Assembly (NCBI GenBank): GCA_948629335.1
Contig: CAPHZB010000039.1
Location: 1-13,306 of the forward strand
Direction: 5' to 3'
Origin: an uncultured Bacilli bacterium
GTDB lineage: Bacteria; Bacillota_I; Bacilli_A; RF39; UBA660
Length of the DNA stretch: 13,306 bases
Shown here one piece after another: positions 1 to 7,537 of the stretch. Every line of letters starts with the position of its first letter. The first letter of the stretch is position 1. Under the pieces are notes generated by a model. The model ran no database searches, was not told where the DNA came from, and saw only the letters and a program-made list of their open reading frames with translations. A program made the position numbers and the translations under genes.

Positions 1-48
1 CTTATTCTCCTTAGTCTCCCTTTATTTTGTTACCCACAAACACTGCAA

Positions 49-375
49 TTGAGCCTAGAAGATAGATATTATATAGTAAGTTTTGAAAATGATATAGAGT
101 TGCTTTCTAAAAGTGTACGAAATGAATGGGGAATAGAAAATAATTTACATGCTCCACTAGATATAGTATTTAAAGAAAATAAAAATAAAACATTAGAAAA
201 AAATTTAGGGATAATAAGAAGAATAGCACTAGCAATCTTAAAATTTGTCCAAACATACTATAAAAAAAGTTTGAATTTAATTAGAACAGACTTATCTTTT
301 GATTTTGAAAACGAAATAGAAAATATCTTTAAATTGCAAGATGTAGAGAGTATAAAGCAATTGAAAAACACATAA
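49..375 (+). pseudogene. ISAs1-family transposase, C-terminal fragment
   Basis: The last ~108 residues read as the C-terminal end of an ISAs1/H-repeat-type DDE transposase. Diagnostic stretches in order are DRYYIVSF, the VRNEWGIENNLH block, LDIVFKENKNKTL and IIRRIALAILK, which follow the order of the family's YYISSL / HW.IEN.LHW / LD..F.ED..R / N...IRR.AL..LK blocks. Family members are usually about 350-400 residues, so most of the protein, including the first two catalytic acidic residues, is missing. The reading frame is open to the left window edge, but codons 1-16 (hydrophobic, LILLSLPLF) do not resemble the family, so I infer a 5' truncation near position 48 rather than a simple window cut. 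A family-typical segment between TLEK and NLGII also looks shortened by a few residues. TTG at 49 is only the first possible start and has no ribosome binding site. Non-functional unless the true gene continues upstream. Confidence 0.75.
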
Positions 376-391
376 GTTTCATAAACTTATG
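371..391. repeat. Perfect 9-bp hairpin at transposase stop
   Basis: CATAAGTTT (371-379) and AAACTTATG (383-391) are perfect inverted repeats around a 3-nt loop, and the stem contains the transposase stop codon. There is no T-tract, so this is not a classic terminator. An 8-bp direct repeat TGCATTTA follows at 390-397 and 412-419. This may be the end structure of the insertion element, but no matching left end is in the window. Confidence 0.55.
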
Positions 392-467
392 CATTTATCC
401 TGAAAAATAGGTGCATTTACTTTTCTAATTCAAAAAAAAGTTGTAAAATAATACGAAAAAAATTATG

Positions 468-495
468 TTATCAATTAGATTATTTATGATATAAT
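468..495 (+). promoter_or_regulatory. Promoter of TIGR04255-MBL cassette (extended -10)
   Basis: A perfect TATAAT at 490-495 is preceded by TG at 487-488 (extended -10, TGATATAAT). A weak -35 TTATCA lies at 468-473 with a 16-bp spacer. The predicted start is near 502, leaving a very short leader before the AGGAGG at 509-514. Confidence 0.65.
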
Positions 496-521
496 TTAAT
501 AGGATGATAGGAGGAATATGT

Positions 522-1379
522 ATGGAGAATAGAAAAAATGACTACATAAGAACCGAAATCAGACGTAATACTTTAGCAAAAGAAATTTTTAGAATAGATT
601 TTTATCCACTAGAACATTTCGATAATGTTTTGGAAGAATTAGAAAAATACTTTAGGGAGAAGGGGTATTCATATAATCATTATACTACTACAAATGTGAT
701 TTTCGATATAAATGATCCAGAACCATTGATTACTGAAAGTTTTATGTTGAAAAAAAATATAGAAATAATACAAAATTATGAATTTGTAAATTCTGATGAT
801 TCATGTAAATTTATCATTAATCAAAACATGCTAATCTTTGATAAAGAAGAATTCACTGGCTATAATGGTATAGAGGATTATTTTTGTTTATTTGATGGAG
901 CAATAAATGTTATAAAGGGAATTTCAAATTTAAAATTAAGTAGATTAGGAATAAGAAAAATTAATGAGTTAATAGTGTCTAGCAAAGATTATGTTGTAAA
1001 TTATTTCAACAATACATATTTAAATGATTATATATATATAGATGAAAAAGAAAAAGAAATGATTTTAGAATATTCATTTAGACCTTTTTATGGGGCTGAG
1101 AATTTGTCACTTAATAAGAACATAAAGATAATAAAGGGTAAATTTAAAATTCCAGGGAATGAGATAAAAAATGCATATAGTTTTATTTGGGACATCGATT
1201 TATATAAAAGATTTACTGGTGATGAGGAAAATATTGCATTGATTGAGGAATGTAATCAGATTAATTCAAAAATTTTTGATGAATATTGTGATGTTATTAA
1301 TGATTCTTTATACGATATTTTAAAAGATGAAAGTAAAAACGATGGTATTTTAGGAGGATTAAAAAATGGAGCGAATTAA
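522..1379 (+). CDS. TIGR04255 family protein (sporadically distributed, function unknown)
   Basis: This 285-residue soluble protein has no signal peptide or membrane segment. It shows the TIGR04255 layout: an N-terminal 'xxIFRIDF' strand (about 21-27), a middle LIFDKEEFTGY segment (104-114), the hallmark SRLGIRKINEL (140-150), WDIDLY (223-228), and a terminal helix beginning IEECNQINSKIFDEYCDVIN. The biochemical role of the family is not established; members are named for scattered distribution. I chose ATG 522 over ATG 504 because AGGAGG (509-514) sits 7 nt before it, whereas starting at 504 would put the ribosome binding site inside the gene. It overlaps the next gene by 14 nt, so the two are probably translationally coupled. 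It is the first gene of a three-gene cassette ending in an MBL-fold hydrolase, which suggests the products work together (inference). Confidence 0.85.
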   Translation: MENRKNDYIRTEIRRNTLAKEIFRIDFYPLEHFDNVLEELEKYFREKGYSYNHYTTTNVIFDINDPEPLITESFMLKKNIEIIQNYEFVNSDDSCKFIINQNMLIFDKEEFTGYNGIEDYFCLFDGAINVIKGISNLKLSRLGIRKINELIVSSKDYVVNYFNNTYLNDYIYIDEKEKEMILEYSFRPFYGAENLSLNKNIKIIKGKFKIPGNEIKNAYSFIWDIDLYKRFTGDEENIALIEECNQINSKIFDEYCDVINDSLYDILKDESKNDGILGGLKNGAN

Positions 1380-1557
1380 TAGTTTTGATTATAATTTCAG
1401 TAGTGGTTCAATGATTGGAAAGAATAAAATAAGTGATCAAATTCAAAATAATATTGTTAAAAGTTTTTCAAATAATTTTAATTCAAATATTAATATAAAA
1501 AGTAATGTTCAAAAGAAAAATAAAACTGCTACAATAGTAAAAAAGAAAAGTGTTTAA
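1366..1557 (+). CDS. Small Asn/Ser/Lys-rich protein between TIGR04255 and MBL genes
   Basis: A 63-residue protein I do not recognise. Its start is well supported: TTAGGAGG lies a few bases before ATG 1366, inside the end of the TIGR04255 gene (14-nt overlap). The sequence is polar and low in complexity: an N-terminal INSFDYNFSSGS segment, a middle rich in Asn and Ser (SFSNNFNSNINIKSN), and a strongly basic tail (KKNKTATIVKKKSV). No membrane segment, cysteine or known motif is visible, and it is probably largely disordered. Its last codons overlap the GTG proposed as the MBL start by 8 nt. Being wedged between two overlapping genes argues it is a genuine member of the set, perhaps an adaptor or a partner/substrate of the hydrolase (inference). 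Confidence 0.65.
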   Translation: MERINSFDYNFSSGSMIGKNKISDQIQNNIVKSFSNNFNSNINIKSNVQKKNKTATIVKKKSV

Positions 1558-2515
1558 TTCAGAAACAATTATTATTTCACCAGTAAGTAAAAAAATAGTT
1601 TTAGAAAATTATGTTATCGGATATAAAAAAGAGGGAGAGAGTATTGTAGTTTTATTTAAGCAAGATGATGATGTTATTTTTTCTATGGTTATAGATTCTT
1701 ATGAAAGAAGTGCTAACGAAACAATAAAAATATTAGAAAAAAATAAGGTAAAAACTTTAGATTTTTTGGTTTGGACACATCCTCATAAAGATCATAGTGT
1801 TGGGATAAAAAGAATTTTAGATTTATTTTGTAATATTAATTCTAAAATTATTTTTCCAAATATAGATCAGAGCATAGTTGATAAAATTCCAGAAAATTGT
1901 AAAGAAGATTATGACTTTTTTTCAAAAATAAATATTAATGGCAAAAGTAAAAATGGATAAATAATATACGGTGAATTTAATAAATGTCTTAAAAAATATA
2001 ATCTTTCATGGAATGGAGAAAAAATAGAGTTAGATATAAGTTGTCTAACACCAAATTCAAAAACATTAGCTAATAATAAATTCACAAAAAATTCAAATAT
2101 TAATGATTTCTCAGTTGCTATTGTAATATCTTTTAATGGAAATATTTTTGTTTATGGTGCAGATATAGAAGATAATTCAATTCGTACTTTATTAAAAGAT
2201 AATGTATTTTTGGATAATGTTGCTTTTATTAAAGCTCCTCATCATGGGTCGCATTCCACTAAAAAAATTTTTGACTTAGTAAATATAACAGAAACTACAG
2301 TTTGTGCTATTACTAATTATCAAAATGGAGATGTTTGTTTACCAGAACAAGATATTTTAAAAGAATATAAAAATCAAAGCCAGGAAGTATATCTTTTTAA
2401 TGGTTGCGAAGAATTAGATGTTGGTGTTCTTAAAAGTGACTTTTTTATGGATGATATTAATACTATATATTATGAAAATTCACCATATGGATTAGCATAT
2501 CATTTTAGTGAATAA
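1550..2515 (+). pseudogene. ComEC-like MBL-fold metallo-hydrolase, interrupted by one in-frame TAA
   Basis: Codons 1-136 and 138-321 lie in the same frame, separated only by TAA at 1958-1960. Read through that codon, the product is a ~320-residue MBL-fold protein of the kind found in the soluble domain of ComEC. It has THPHKDH (His77, His79, Asp81, His82 metal ligands), FVYGADIED with a likely bridging Asp205, and KAPHHGSHS with His231. The stop removes the last two metal-binding elements, so the 136-residue product should be inactive. The stop context is TAA followed by A, not a known leaky type, so a recent nonsense mutation or sequencing error is likelier than programmed readthrough. The GTG start at 1550 overlaps the preceding gene; its ribosome binding site is weak (AAAGAAAAG), consistent with translational coupling. 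No signal peptide or membrane segment is seen, so a cytoplasmic enzyme acting on phosphodiester or a related substrate is expected. Confidence 0.8.
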
Positions 2516-2523
2516 AAAAATTT

Positions 2524-2547
2524 TAGATACTAAAACTAGATACTAAA
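2524..2547. repeat. 11-bp direct repeat TAGATACTAAA x2
   Basis: TAGATACTAAA occurs at 2524-2534 and 2537-2547, just after the end of the MBL gene. It is a short tandem duplication with a 13-bp period and no evident function. Confidence 0.5.
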
Positions 2548-2662
2548 TTGAAAAATTAAAAGTATTTTACTAAACTTTATCAAATTTAAGGAAAATAAAA
2601 AGCCTTATTTTATATAAAAAATATTAAATTGCTATGAACTGATATTAATATTTTCCCCTGAA

Positions 2663-2692
2663 ATCCTGTCAGAAATGTCGGGATATTTTGTT
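2663..2692 (+). terminator. Possible terminator downstream of the MBL cassette
   Basis: ATCCTG (2663-2668) pairs with CGGGAT (2679-2684), including one wobble pair, then comes a T-T mismatch and a CA/TG extension closing a GAAA tetraloop. ATTTTGTTT follows. The T-tract is interrupted and it lies about 150 nt after the stop codon, so termination here is only plausible. Confidence 0.4.
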
Positions 2693-2971
2693 TATAAAGG
2701 ATTCAAGTTGTTTCATATATGTAATAGGTACCTATTTTAATTGTCGATGATGTTTATTATTGATACTATTTACATCTTTTTATTTACCAGTAATTATTTA
2801 AAAATATTGATCTAATGTTAGATGAAATTAGCTTTTTTCTTAAAATTATCTTAAATAATAACTAAGATTAACTATGAACTTTCTTTTTATAATAAAGGAA
2901 TTAGGACATCTGAATCAAACACAAGTACTAACTATAGAAGTAAGTAATTGAAGAAAAATTATATTCATGTA

Positions 2972-3001
2972 TTGACATTTATGTATAATAAACGATAAAA
3001 T
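2972..3001 (+). promoter_or_regulatory. Promoter of MarR-ABC operon
   Basis: A perfect -35 TTGACA (2972-2977) is followed after 18 bp by TAAAAT (2996-3001). A perfect TATAAT at 2984-2989 is too close to this -35 (6 bp) to pair with it. The predicted start, around 3008, falls inside the palindromic operator. Confidence 0.7.
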
Positions 3002-3003
3002 GT

Positions 3004-3017
3004 TAGTTGGCTAACTA
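3004..3017. promoter_or_regulatory. MarR-type palindromic operator over the transcription start
   Basis: TAGTTGGCTAACTA is one base from the perfect palindrome TAGTTAGCTAACTA. It starts 2 bp after the -10 box and ends just before the ribosome binding site GGAGG (3020-3024), where a bound repressor would block initiation. Autoregulation by the MarR protein encoded immediately downstream is the natural reading. A half-site, CTAACTA, also occurs at 2928-2934. Confidence 0.65.
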
Positions 3018-3028
3018 TTGGAGGAATT

Positions 3029-3469
3029 ATGAAACCAAGTGCAGAACAAGTTTTTAAAGAAATTATTCTTTTGAATTTTCAAAAAAATTATGCAAAATTA
3101 AAAGAAATTGGATTGTATCCAGGACAAGAAATGATATTAGGATATATTATTCATCATGAAGGTGGTATACAAAATGAATTAGTTTCTCACACCAAGAAAA
3201 AAGCATCAACCATCGCAAAAGCAATTAATCGGATGGAACAAGCGGGCTATATCTATAGGGAAAAAGATACAAAAGATAAACGTATTTATCATTTATATAC
3301 TACCCATTTGGGAAAAATGACATATGATAAAATAGCGGAGTTAAAAAAATGCGAATGTGAATACTATAGCCATCTTTTCACAGAAGAAGAAAAAGCAAAT
3401 ATATATAATTATTTAATCCGTATAAGAGATTGTTTGAAAGGAGTTAAACAAAATGAGAAAAATAGCTAA
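3029..3469 (+). CDS. MarR family transcriptional regulator
   Basis: A 146-residue protein of typical MarR length. The winged-helix DNA-binding region spans about residues 30-92: an IQNELVSHTKKKASTIAKAINRMEQ helix-turn-helix (47-71) followed by the GYIYREKDTKDKRIYHLY wing (73-90), with the usual D.KDKR wing motif. Flanking helices would form the dimer interface. The start is ATG 3029 after TTGGAGG. The gene sits directly behind a promoter whose start site is covered by a near-perfect palindrome, and overlaps the first exporter gene by 17 nt. It is therefore most likely a repressor of its own operon, released by a compound that the exporter removes. The ligand cannot be predicted. Two cysteines (CEC, 108-110) are present, but redox sensing is not established. 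Confidence 0.9.
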   Translation: MKPSAEQVFKEIILLNFQKNYAKLKEIGLYPGQEMILGYIIHHEGGIQNELVSHTKKKASTIAKAINRMEQAGYIYREKDTKDKRIYHLYTTHLGKMTYDKIAELKKCECEYYSHLFTEEEKANIYNYLIRIRDCLKGVKQNEKNS

Positions 3470-5672
3470 AATATTAAAAAAATTATGGTTACCAATTGTT
3501 ATTGTTGTTTGTTTGTTATATTTTCAAGCAAAATGTGATTTAATGCTTCCTGATTATACATCGAAAATTGTTAACGTTGGTATTCAACAGGGGGGAATTG
3601 AAACACATGTAATGGATGCTATGAGTGAAGAAACCTATATGCATTTAAAAGCACTTATGGTAAATAGTGAGGCATCTATTTTAGAAGATTCCTATGAAAA
3701 AATAAGTAGGGATAGTTTAAGTAAAGAAGAATATGCGAAATATGTCAAAAAATATCCTCTATTGGAGGAAGAAGATATCTATATCTTAAAAGAGAATACA
3801 AAAGAATTATCTTCTGTATTAAAGGTTCCTTTAATTATAACAATGAATTTGGAACAGGATACTGAAGAAGTACAAAAAGTGAAGAATGAGATTTTAAAAA
3901 ATGCACCAGGAGTCACTGATATTTATCAAGTATTTTCTTATATGAGTGATGAAGAGAAAAAGAAAATGTTTGAAGAAGTAACTTCCTCTTTAGAAGAAAT
4001 GCCTGATTCTATTTTAGATCAAATGGCCATTCAAGGTGTAAAGACAGAATATCAAAAAATGAATGTCGATTTAGATCAGATACAACTATCTTACTTGTTT
4101 GATAAGGGTATCCGTATGGTAGGTCTTGCTTTCCTAATTATGCTTCTTGCCATTTTAGTGACTTTCTTGTCAGCACAAATAGGTTCTCGTTTGGCACGTG
4201 ATTTAAGAAGTAGTGTTGTTCATAAAGTTATGGATTTTTCTAGTAAGGAATTTAAGGAAATATCTCAAGCCTCTTTAATTACAAGGTCTACAAATGATAT
4301 TCAACAAATACAGATGTTAGTTGTAATGGTACTTCGTATTTTAATTTATGCTCCTATTTTAGGATTTGGAGCAATTACGAAAGTAAGTGGAAGTTCTATG
4401 GCGTGGGTAATTGCTCTTGCTGTTGGATTAATTTTAAGTCTTGTCATTACTTTGTTTGCTTTTGCGCTTCCAAAGTTTCAACGGGTACAAAAACTTGTTG
4501 ATAAACTAAACTTAGTATCACGTGAAATTCTTACAGGACTTTCTGTTATTCGGGCTTTTCGAACAGAAAAACATGAGAAGAAACGTTTTGAAGATGCCAA
4601 TAGAGATCTAACAAAAACAAATTTGTTTGTAAACCGTTTGATGACAATTATGATGCCTACCATGATGTTTATTATGAATGTCGTTAGTATTTTAATTATT
4701 TGGGTAGGTTCAAAAAAAGTTGATTTAGGAACAATGCAAGTGGGAGATTTGATGGCTTTTATTACTTATACTATGCAGATTATCATGTCTTTCCTAATGA
4801 TTTCTATGGTATCTATTATGTTACCAAGAGCATGGATTTCTATAAAAAGGGTTGCAGAAGTATTAAATAAGGATATTTCTGTTAAAAATAAAAAAGAAAC
4901 AAAAGAATTTGATGAAAGTAAAAAAGGAACCGTTGAATTTAAAGATGTGTATTTTAGGTACCCAGATGCAGAGGAAGATATTTTATCGAATATATCTTTT
5001 AAGGCAACGAAAGGAACAACAACGGCCTTTATCGGTTCTACTGGAAGTGGAAAATCAACACTTATTAATTTAATTCCAAGATTTTTTGATGTGACAGGCG
5101 GTAAGATCTTAATTGATGGAGTGGATATTCGAGATGTTAAATTAGAAGATTTACGTGCTAAAATCGGATATGTGCCTCAAAAAGGAATGTTATTCTCAGG
5201 AACAATCAGATCAAACATTTTATTTGGAAATGAGAAAGGTTCTGAGGAAGACTTATATAAGGCCGCTAAGATTAGTCAATCAGAAGAATTTATTAGCGAA
5301 AAAGAAGGAAAATACGATAGCGAGATTAGTCAAGGGGGTACAAATGTATCTGGTGGACAGAAGCAAAGATTATCTATTGCAAGGGCAATTGCTATGAATC
5401 CAGAGATTTATATCTTTGATGATTCTTTCTCAGCACTTGATTATAAAACAGACCATAAATTACGTAAGGAACTAACGCAGGTGACAAAAGATAGTACTAT
5501 TTTTATTGTAGCGCAGCGAATTAGTACTATTTTACATGCAGATCAGATTATTGTACTTGATCAAGGAAAAGTTGTTGGAATAGGAAAGCATGCAGAACTT
5601 TTAAAAACATGTGATGTGTATAAAGAAATTGCTCTATCTCAACTTTCAAAGGAGGAATTGGAACATGAATAA
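3453..5672 (+). CDS. Heterodimeric ABC exporter subunit with degenerate ATPase site and large extracellular insert
   Basis: A 739-residue fused membrane/ATPase half-exporter. TM1 (about 12-25) is followed by a ~185-residue acidic, Lys-rich insert (about 30-213) expected outside the cell; the remaining helices lie at about 217-240, 288-308, 316-339, 396-418 and 430-458. The nucleotide-binding domain has an aromatic A-loop (FRYP, 501-504), Walker A GSTGSGKST (528-536), Q-loop Gln576 and signature VSGGQ (632-636). Walker B ends in Asp657 instead of the catalytic Glu, and the switch His is Gln688. This pairing marks the degenerate subunit of heterodimeric exporters such as TM287/288 and BmrC/BmrD. 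ATG 3453 is preceded by GAAAGGAG and overlaps the marR end by 17 nt. The partner gene begins 8 nt before this one stops. Probable multidrug or antimicrobial-peptide efflux; substrate unknown. Confidence 0.9.
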   Translation: MRKIAKILKKLWLPIVIVVCLLYFQAKCDLMLPDYTSKIVNVGIQQGGIETHVMDAMSEETYMHLKALMVNSEASILEDSYEKISRDSLSKEEYAKYVKKYPLLEEEDIYILKENTKELSSVLKVPLIITMNLEQDTEEVQKVKNEILKNAPGVTDIYQVFSYMSDEEKKKMFEEVTSSLEEMPDSILDQMAIQGVKTEYQKMNVDLDQIQLSYLFDKGIRMVGLAFLIMLLAILVTFLSAQIGSRLARDLRSSVVHKVMDFSSKEFKEISQASLITRSTNDIQQIQMLVVMVLRILIYAPILGFGAITKVSGSSMAWVIALAVGLILSLVITLFAFALPKFQRVQKLVDKLNLVSREILTGLSVIRAFRTEKHEKKRFEDANRDLTKTNLFVNRLMTIMMPTMMFIMNVVSILIIWVGSKKVDLGTMQVGDLMAFITYTMQIIMSFLMISMVSIMLPRAWISIKRVAEVLNKDISVKNKKETKEFDESKKGTVEFKDVYFRYPDAEEDILSNISFKATKGTTTAFIGSTGSGKSTLINLIPRFFDVTGGKILIDGVDIRDVKLEDLRAKIGYVPQKGMLFSGTIRSNILFGNEKGSEEDLYKAAKISQSEEFISEKEGKYDSEISQGGTNVSGGQKQRLSIARAIAMNPEIYIFDDSFSALDYKTDHKLRKELTQVTKDSTIFIVAQRISTILHADQIIVLDQGKVVGIGKHAELLKTCDVYKEIALSQLSKEELEHE

Positions 5673-7482
5673 TAAACCAAAAGCACCAATGCATGGTCCA
5701 GGACCAAGAGCCGTAGAAAAGGCAAAGGATTTTAAAGGAACAATGAAGAAACTACTTGCATATGTTTCTAAATATAAAGTATCTATATTCTTGGTTATGG
5801 CTTTTGCAATAGGGTCTACTATTTTTGCTATTGTCGGGCCAAAAATCCTTGGAAATGCGACAACAGAACTTTTTAATGGTTTAGTAAGTAAAATAAATGG
5901 TGGATCAGGAATTAATTTCTCAAAGATTGGTGAAATCTTAATTTTCTTACTATGTTTATACATTATAAGTGCAATATTTTCCTATATTCAAGGATTTATT
6001 ATGACAGGTGTTTCGCAAAAACTAACATTTCGTTTAAGAAATGATTTAAGTGAAAAGATTCATCGATTACCATTTTCTTATTTTGATAAGAAAACGAATG
6101 GGGAAGTTTTATCTGTGATTACAAATGATATTGATACTTTATCACAAAGTTTAAATCAAACAGCAACACAATTAGTTACTTCAATTACAACGATTGTTGG
6201 CGTGCTTGCCATGATGTTTTCTATCAATGTTATGATGACAGTTGTATCTTTAATTATCCTTCCTATCTCAGGAATTATTGTATCTTTAGTTGTATCTAAA
6301 TCACAAAAATATTTTAAAAATCAACAAGAGTATTTAGGTCATGTCAACGGAAATGTAGAAGAAATGTATTCTGGTTATACAGTAATTAAAGCATTTAATG
6401 CAGAAGATAAAATGTTGGAAGAATTTAATCAAAACAATCAAAAATTATATGAAACAGGATGGAAAAGTCAATTTTTATCAGGTATGATGCATCCTATTAT
6501 GAATTTTATTGGAAATATTGGATATGTTATGGTAGCTATTTTAGGTGGTTACTATGCAATCAAGGGGCGTATTACGGTTGGAAATATTCAGTCGTTTATC
6601 CAATACAATAAACAGTTTACACAACCAATTGCTCAATTAGCGCAAGTATCAAATATGATTCAATCCATGATAGCTTCCGCTGAACGTGTTTTCGAATTTT
6701 TAGAAGAAACAGAAATTCCAAAGGTAGAAAATCCAGTGTCTTTAGAAAAGCCAAAAGGAAATGTAGAATTTAAACATGTTTCTTTTGGATATGATGAGAA
6801 CATTATCATTCATGATTTTAATGCGAAAATAAAGGCAGGTTCTAAAATTGCAATTGTTGGACCTACTGGTGCTGGTAAAACGACGATTGTAAAATTATTA
6901 CTACGCTTTTATTTGGTAAATCAAGGAGAAATAAAGATTGATGGTGTAAATATTAACCATTTAGATGATGAAACATTCAAGAATTTGTTTGGAATGGTTT
7001 TACAAGATACATGGTTATTTTCAGGAACGATTATGGAAAATTTAAGATATGGAAGATTAGATGCCACTGATGATGAAGTAATTGATGCAGCCAAAGCAGC
7101 ACATGTGCATCATTTTATTCAAACTCTATCAGATGGTTATAATATGGAACTTAATGAAGAATCTAACAATATCTCTGGTGGACAAAAGCAGCTTTTGACC
7201 ATAGCACGAACGATTTTATCAGATCCAAGAATTTTGATTTTGGATGAAGCAACAAGTAGTGTAGATACAAGAACCGAAATTTTAATCCAAAATGCGATGG
7301 ATGAGGTTATGAAAGGTAGAACGACATTTATTATAGCGCATCGATTATCAACGATTAGAAATGCCGACTTAATTCTTGTTATGGATCATGGGGATATTAT
7401 TGAACAAGGGACACATGAGGAATTATTAGAAAAAGGTGGATTCTATGCAACCCTTTATAATTCACAATTTGAAACTGTGTAA
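5665..7482 (+). CDS. Heterodimeric ABC exporter subunit with canonical ATPase site
   Basis: A 605-residue fused half-exporter. The N-terminus (HGPGPRAVEKAKDF) is the Gly/Pro-rich leader common in clostridial/bacillar partners of this type. Six helices are expected between about residues 38 and 325. The nucleotide-binding domain has Walker A GPTGAGKTT (399-407), Q-loop Gln447, signature ISGGQ (503-507), Walker B ILILDE with catalytic Glu528, and switch His559, so all catalytic residues are present. Together with the upstream subunit it would give one consensus and one degenerate ATP site. I chose ATG 5665 because AAAGGAGG (5648-5655) lies 9 nt before it; the longer in-frame ORF from 5611 has no such site and reads into the upstream gene. 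It overlaps that gene by 8 nt. A symmetric terminator follows 4 nt after the stop. Confidence 0.9.
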   Translation: MNNKPKAPMHGPGPRAVEKAKDFKGTMKKLLAYVSKYKVSIFLVMAFAIGSTIFAIVGPKILGNATTELFNGLVSKINGGSGINFSKIGEILIFLLCLYIISAIFSYIQGFIMTGVSQKLTFRLRNDLSEKIHRLPFSYFDKKTNGEVLSVITNDIDTLSQSLNQTATQLVTSITTIVGVLAMMFSINVMMTVVSLIILPISGIIVSLVVSKSQKYFKNQQEYLGHVNGNVEEMYSGYTVIKAFNAEDKMLEEFNQNNQKLYETGWKSQFLSGMMHPIMNFIGNIGYVMVAILGGYYAIKGRITVGNIQSFIQYNKQFTQPIAQLAQVSNMIQSMIASAERVFEFLEETEIPKVENPVSLEKPKGNVEFKHVSFGYDENIIIHDFNAKIKAGSKIAIVGPTGAGKTTIVKLLLRFYLVNQGEIKIDGVNINHLDDETFKNLFGMVLQDTWLFSGTIMENLRYGRLDATDDEVIDAAKAAHVHHFIQTLSDGYNMELNEESNNISGGQKQLLTIARTILSDPRILILDEATSSVDTRTEILIQNAMDEVMKGRTTFIIAHRLSTIRNADLILVMDHGDIIEQGTHEELLEKGGFYATLYNSQFETV

Positions 7483-7486
7483 ATAG

Positions 7487-7516
7487 AAAAAAACAGATTT
7501 AATCATCTGTTTTTTT
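7487..7516. terminator. Bidirectional terminator of the MarR-ABC operon
   Basis: Seven A plus CAGAT (7487-7498) pair with ATCTG plus seven T (7505-7516) around a 6-nt loop. The A-run/T-run symmetry would also stop transcription arriving on the minus strand from the Fic side. Confidence 0.85.
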
Positions 7517-7537
7517 AGTGGTAACAATGGGATTTTA

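Larger units (their letters stand above)
2516..2971. other. AT-rich gene-free interval between MBL gene and MarR operon
   Basis: About 450 bp contain no convincing gene on either strand. Contents are the short direct repeat at 2524-2547, one hairpin at 2663-2684, and two copies of CTATGAACT (2632-2640 and 2872-2880). A plus-frame stretch of about 40 codons runs through the hairpin (containing SPEILSEMSGYFVYK) but lacks a start codon and a ribosome binding site; it could be a remnant or chance. Confidence 0.5.

Noticed and set aside
30..38. TTACCCACA as a DnaA box
   Set aside because: It departs from the TTATNCACA consensus and is isolated, with no origin features nearby.
504..521. Upstream ATG 504 as start of the TIGR04255 gene
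   Set aside because: It would place AGGAGG inside the coding sequence; ATG 522 has ideal spacing.
1958..1960. Programmed readthrough or selenocysteine-like recoding of the MBL stop
   Set aside because: The codon is TAA followed by A, not TGA, and no recoding element is apparent; nonsense mutation or sequencing error is simpler.
2984..2989. TATAAT as the -10 of the MarR operon
   Set aside because: Only 6 bp from the perfect TTGACA; the TAAAAT at 2996-3001 has correct spacing.
4478..4663. Minus-strand 61-codon ORF inside the first ABC gene
   Set aside because: Shadow of a well-supported exporter gene; no ribosome binding site or recognisable protein.
5646..5963. Minus-strand 105-codon ORF inside the second ABC gene
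   Set aside because: Antisense shadow of conserved transmembrane coding sequence.
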